NCBI GenBank assembly: GCA_002436115.1
Contig: DIXV01000088.1
Location: 18,032 to 24,729 of the forward strand
DNA length: 6,698 bases
From: Streptococcus sp. UBA6071
GTDB lineage: Bacteria > Bacillota > Bacilli > Lactobacillales > Streptococcaceae
Direction of reading: 5' to 3'
Shown here: piece after piece, positions 5,867 to 6,698 of the stretch
Layout: each line of letters starts with the position of its first letter
Position numbering within the stretch: the stretch's first letter is position 1
Position numbers and translations under genes: made by a program
Notes under the pieces: model-generated
The model's database searches: none
Told to the model about the DNA's origin: nothing
Seen by the model: only the letters and a program-made list of their open reading frames with translations

Positions 5867-6698
5867 ATGGATAACAACTACCTACTTCGCTACCTTGCAC
5901 GAAAACTTGAAACCTGCTTGTGTCATTACAAAGACAAGGAGTGTTTGGTGGTGATAAGTGATCACATTGATCTTTATCATGTTTACCAAGTGATTTCCGA
6001 AGAAATCAGCGCTTTTCTACTGCCTAAGGCCAGTCCGGCTTGCCCAAAATTAATTCAGCTTGAAGAATCTTTTTGTTTCATCCTTGTTAACCATCAAAAA
6101 GAGACCTTTATTATAGGTCCCTTACAAACCAGTAAACTGAGTCACATTAAACACCGTTTTCCTTTTCCCTTACTCCAACAAGTCAGCAAGGAATATGTTC
6201 CCTATCACCATTTTGATGAGCTAATCGAATTAGCGACCCTTCTCCACAATCTGCACCATAAGCACAAAGTTAGTCAAGTTGAGGTGAGCAGTCAAAACCT
6301 TGAACTGACGAATGAGAGTATCAAAGGTCTTATGATGCACCAAATCTTTCATAATCGTGAACTTCAAAAACACCATAATTCCTATCAGCAAGAGCTCAGA
6401 GAACTTAAAAGCATTGAAGAAGGTGATTTAGAGAAGTTAAAACAAAGCTGGGAGGAAGTTTATACAGGAGAAATTGGCCGTTTAGCGAAAGATGATTTGC
6501 GCAATTGGAAAAATCTAGCTATCGTAGTTATTACAATTGCTAGTAGAGCAGCTATGCGGGGTGGAGCCAATCCTGAAATTTGTTTTTCGCTTAGCGATCA
6601 TCTCATTATGGCAATTGAAGAGATGACGAGTACTGAAGAAATTACCAATCACTTAAGACAAGCTGAGGTGGATTATACCATGCTTGTCAGAGAATACA
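5867..6698 (+). CDS. AraC-family transcriptional regulator, N-terminal part (cut by window edge)
   Basis: 277 codons read open from ATG 5867 to the window edge with no stop, so the C-terminal part is missing. Residues ~1-130 are a variable, probably ligand-sensing region (beginning MDNNYLLRYLARKLE). Residues ~155-275 carry the linker/helical region usual in Firmicutes AraC regulators: YQQELRELKSIEEGDLEKL, then ak-DDLRNWKNLAIVVITIASRAAMRGG (about 207-233), NPEICFSLSDHLIMAIEE (235-252) and a final Q-EVDYTMLVRE. In this family two C-terminal helix-turn-helix motifs normally follow; they would lie past the right edge and are not seen. There is no membrane segment. The gene diverges from the GH43-GH42-transporter operon with a 145-bp shared control region, the typical layout for a local activator of sugar genes. 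The inducer is unknown. The family call rests on the middle region only. Confidence 0.82.
   Translation, partial: MDNNYLLRYLARKLETCLCHYKDKECLVVISDHIDLYHVYQVISEEISAFLLPKASPACPKLIQLEESFCFILVNHQKETFIIGPLQTSKLSHIKHRFPFPLLQQVSKEYVPYHHFDELIELATLLHNLHHKHKVSQVEVSSQNLELTNESIKGLMMHQIFHNRELQKHHNSYQQELRELKSIEEGDLEKLKQSWEEVYTGEIGRLAKDDLRNWKNLAIVVITIASRAAMRGGANPEICFSLSDHLIMAIEEMTSTEEITNHLRQAEVDYTMLVREY

Overview
The window looks like part of a low-GC Gram-positive genome, most likely a streptococcus or close relative (inference). It has A+T-rich intergenic DNA, GGAGG-type ribosome binding sites, a CcpA-type cre site, and protein families typical of Lactobacillales sugar loci. No sequence search was possible, so the species is not assigned. 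It carries one carbohydrate-utilisation locus. The genes on the minus strand are read right to left, and the regulator diverges on the plus strand.

Layout from right to left: positions 5867-6698 (+) hold the first 277 codons of an AraC-type regulator that runs off the window edge before its DNA-binding domain. Positions 5722-5866 are the shared divergent control region. It holds a near-consensus cre, a perfect 14-bp palindrome overlapping that cre, and a 9-bp inverted repeat placed between candidate -10 elements. On the minus strand follow a GH43-type glycosidase (4264-5721), a GH42 beta-galactosidase-type enzyme (2230-4233, 30 bp downstream) and a GPH-family sugar:cation symporter (690-2087, 142 bp downstream). 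After a 270-bp gap comes the N-terminal 139 codons of a ROK-family sugar kinase (1-419), cut by the left edge.

Proposed working (inference): the symporter imports a small oligosaccharide intact. The two glycosidases have no signal peptide and trim it in the cytoplasm. The ROK kinase phosphorylates a released sugar. The divergent AraC-type protein senses the substrate and activates the operon, and CcpA represses it through the cre. The GH42 + GH43 pair suggests a galactose- and/or arabinose- (or xylose-) containing plant oligosaccharide, but the exact substrate cannot be read from sequence.

The least explained DNA is the gap at 420-689. It holds an 82-nt segment that can fold as a three-way junction, plus a separate perfect 9-bp inverted repeat directly after the transporter stop. 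Neither looks like an intrinsic terminator. I see no RNA genes, CRISPR array, intact IS element or convincing terminator. I did not find strong evidence of a wholly new kind of system; the interest lies in the untested substrate, the atypical GH43 and the structured intergenic DNA.
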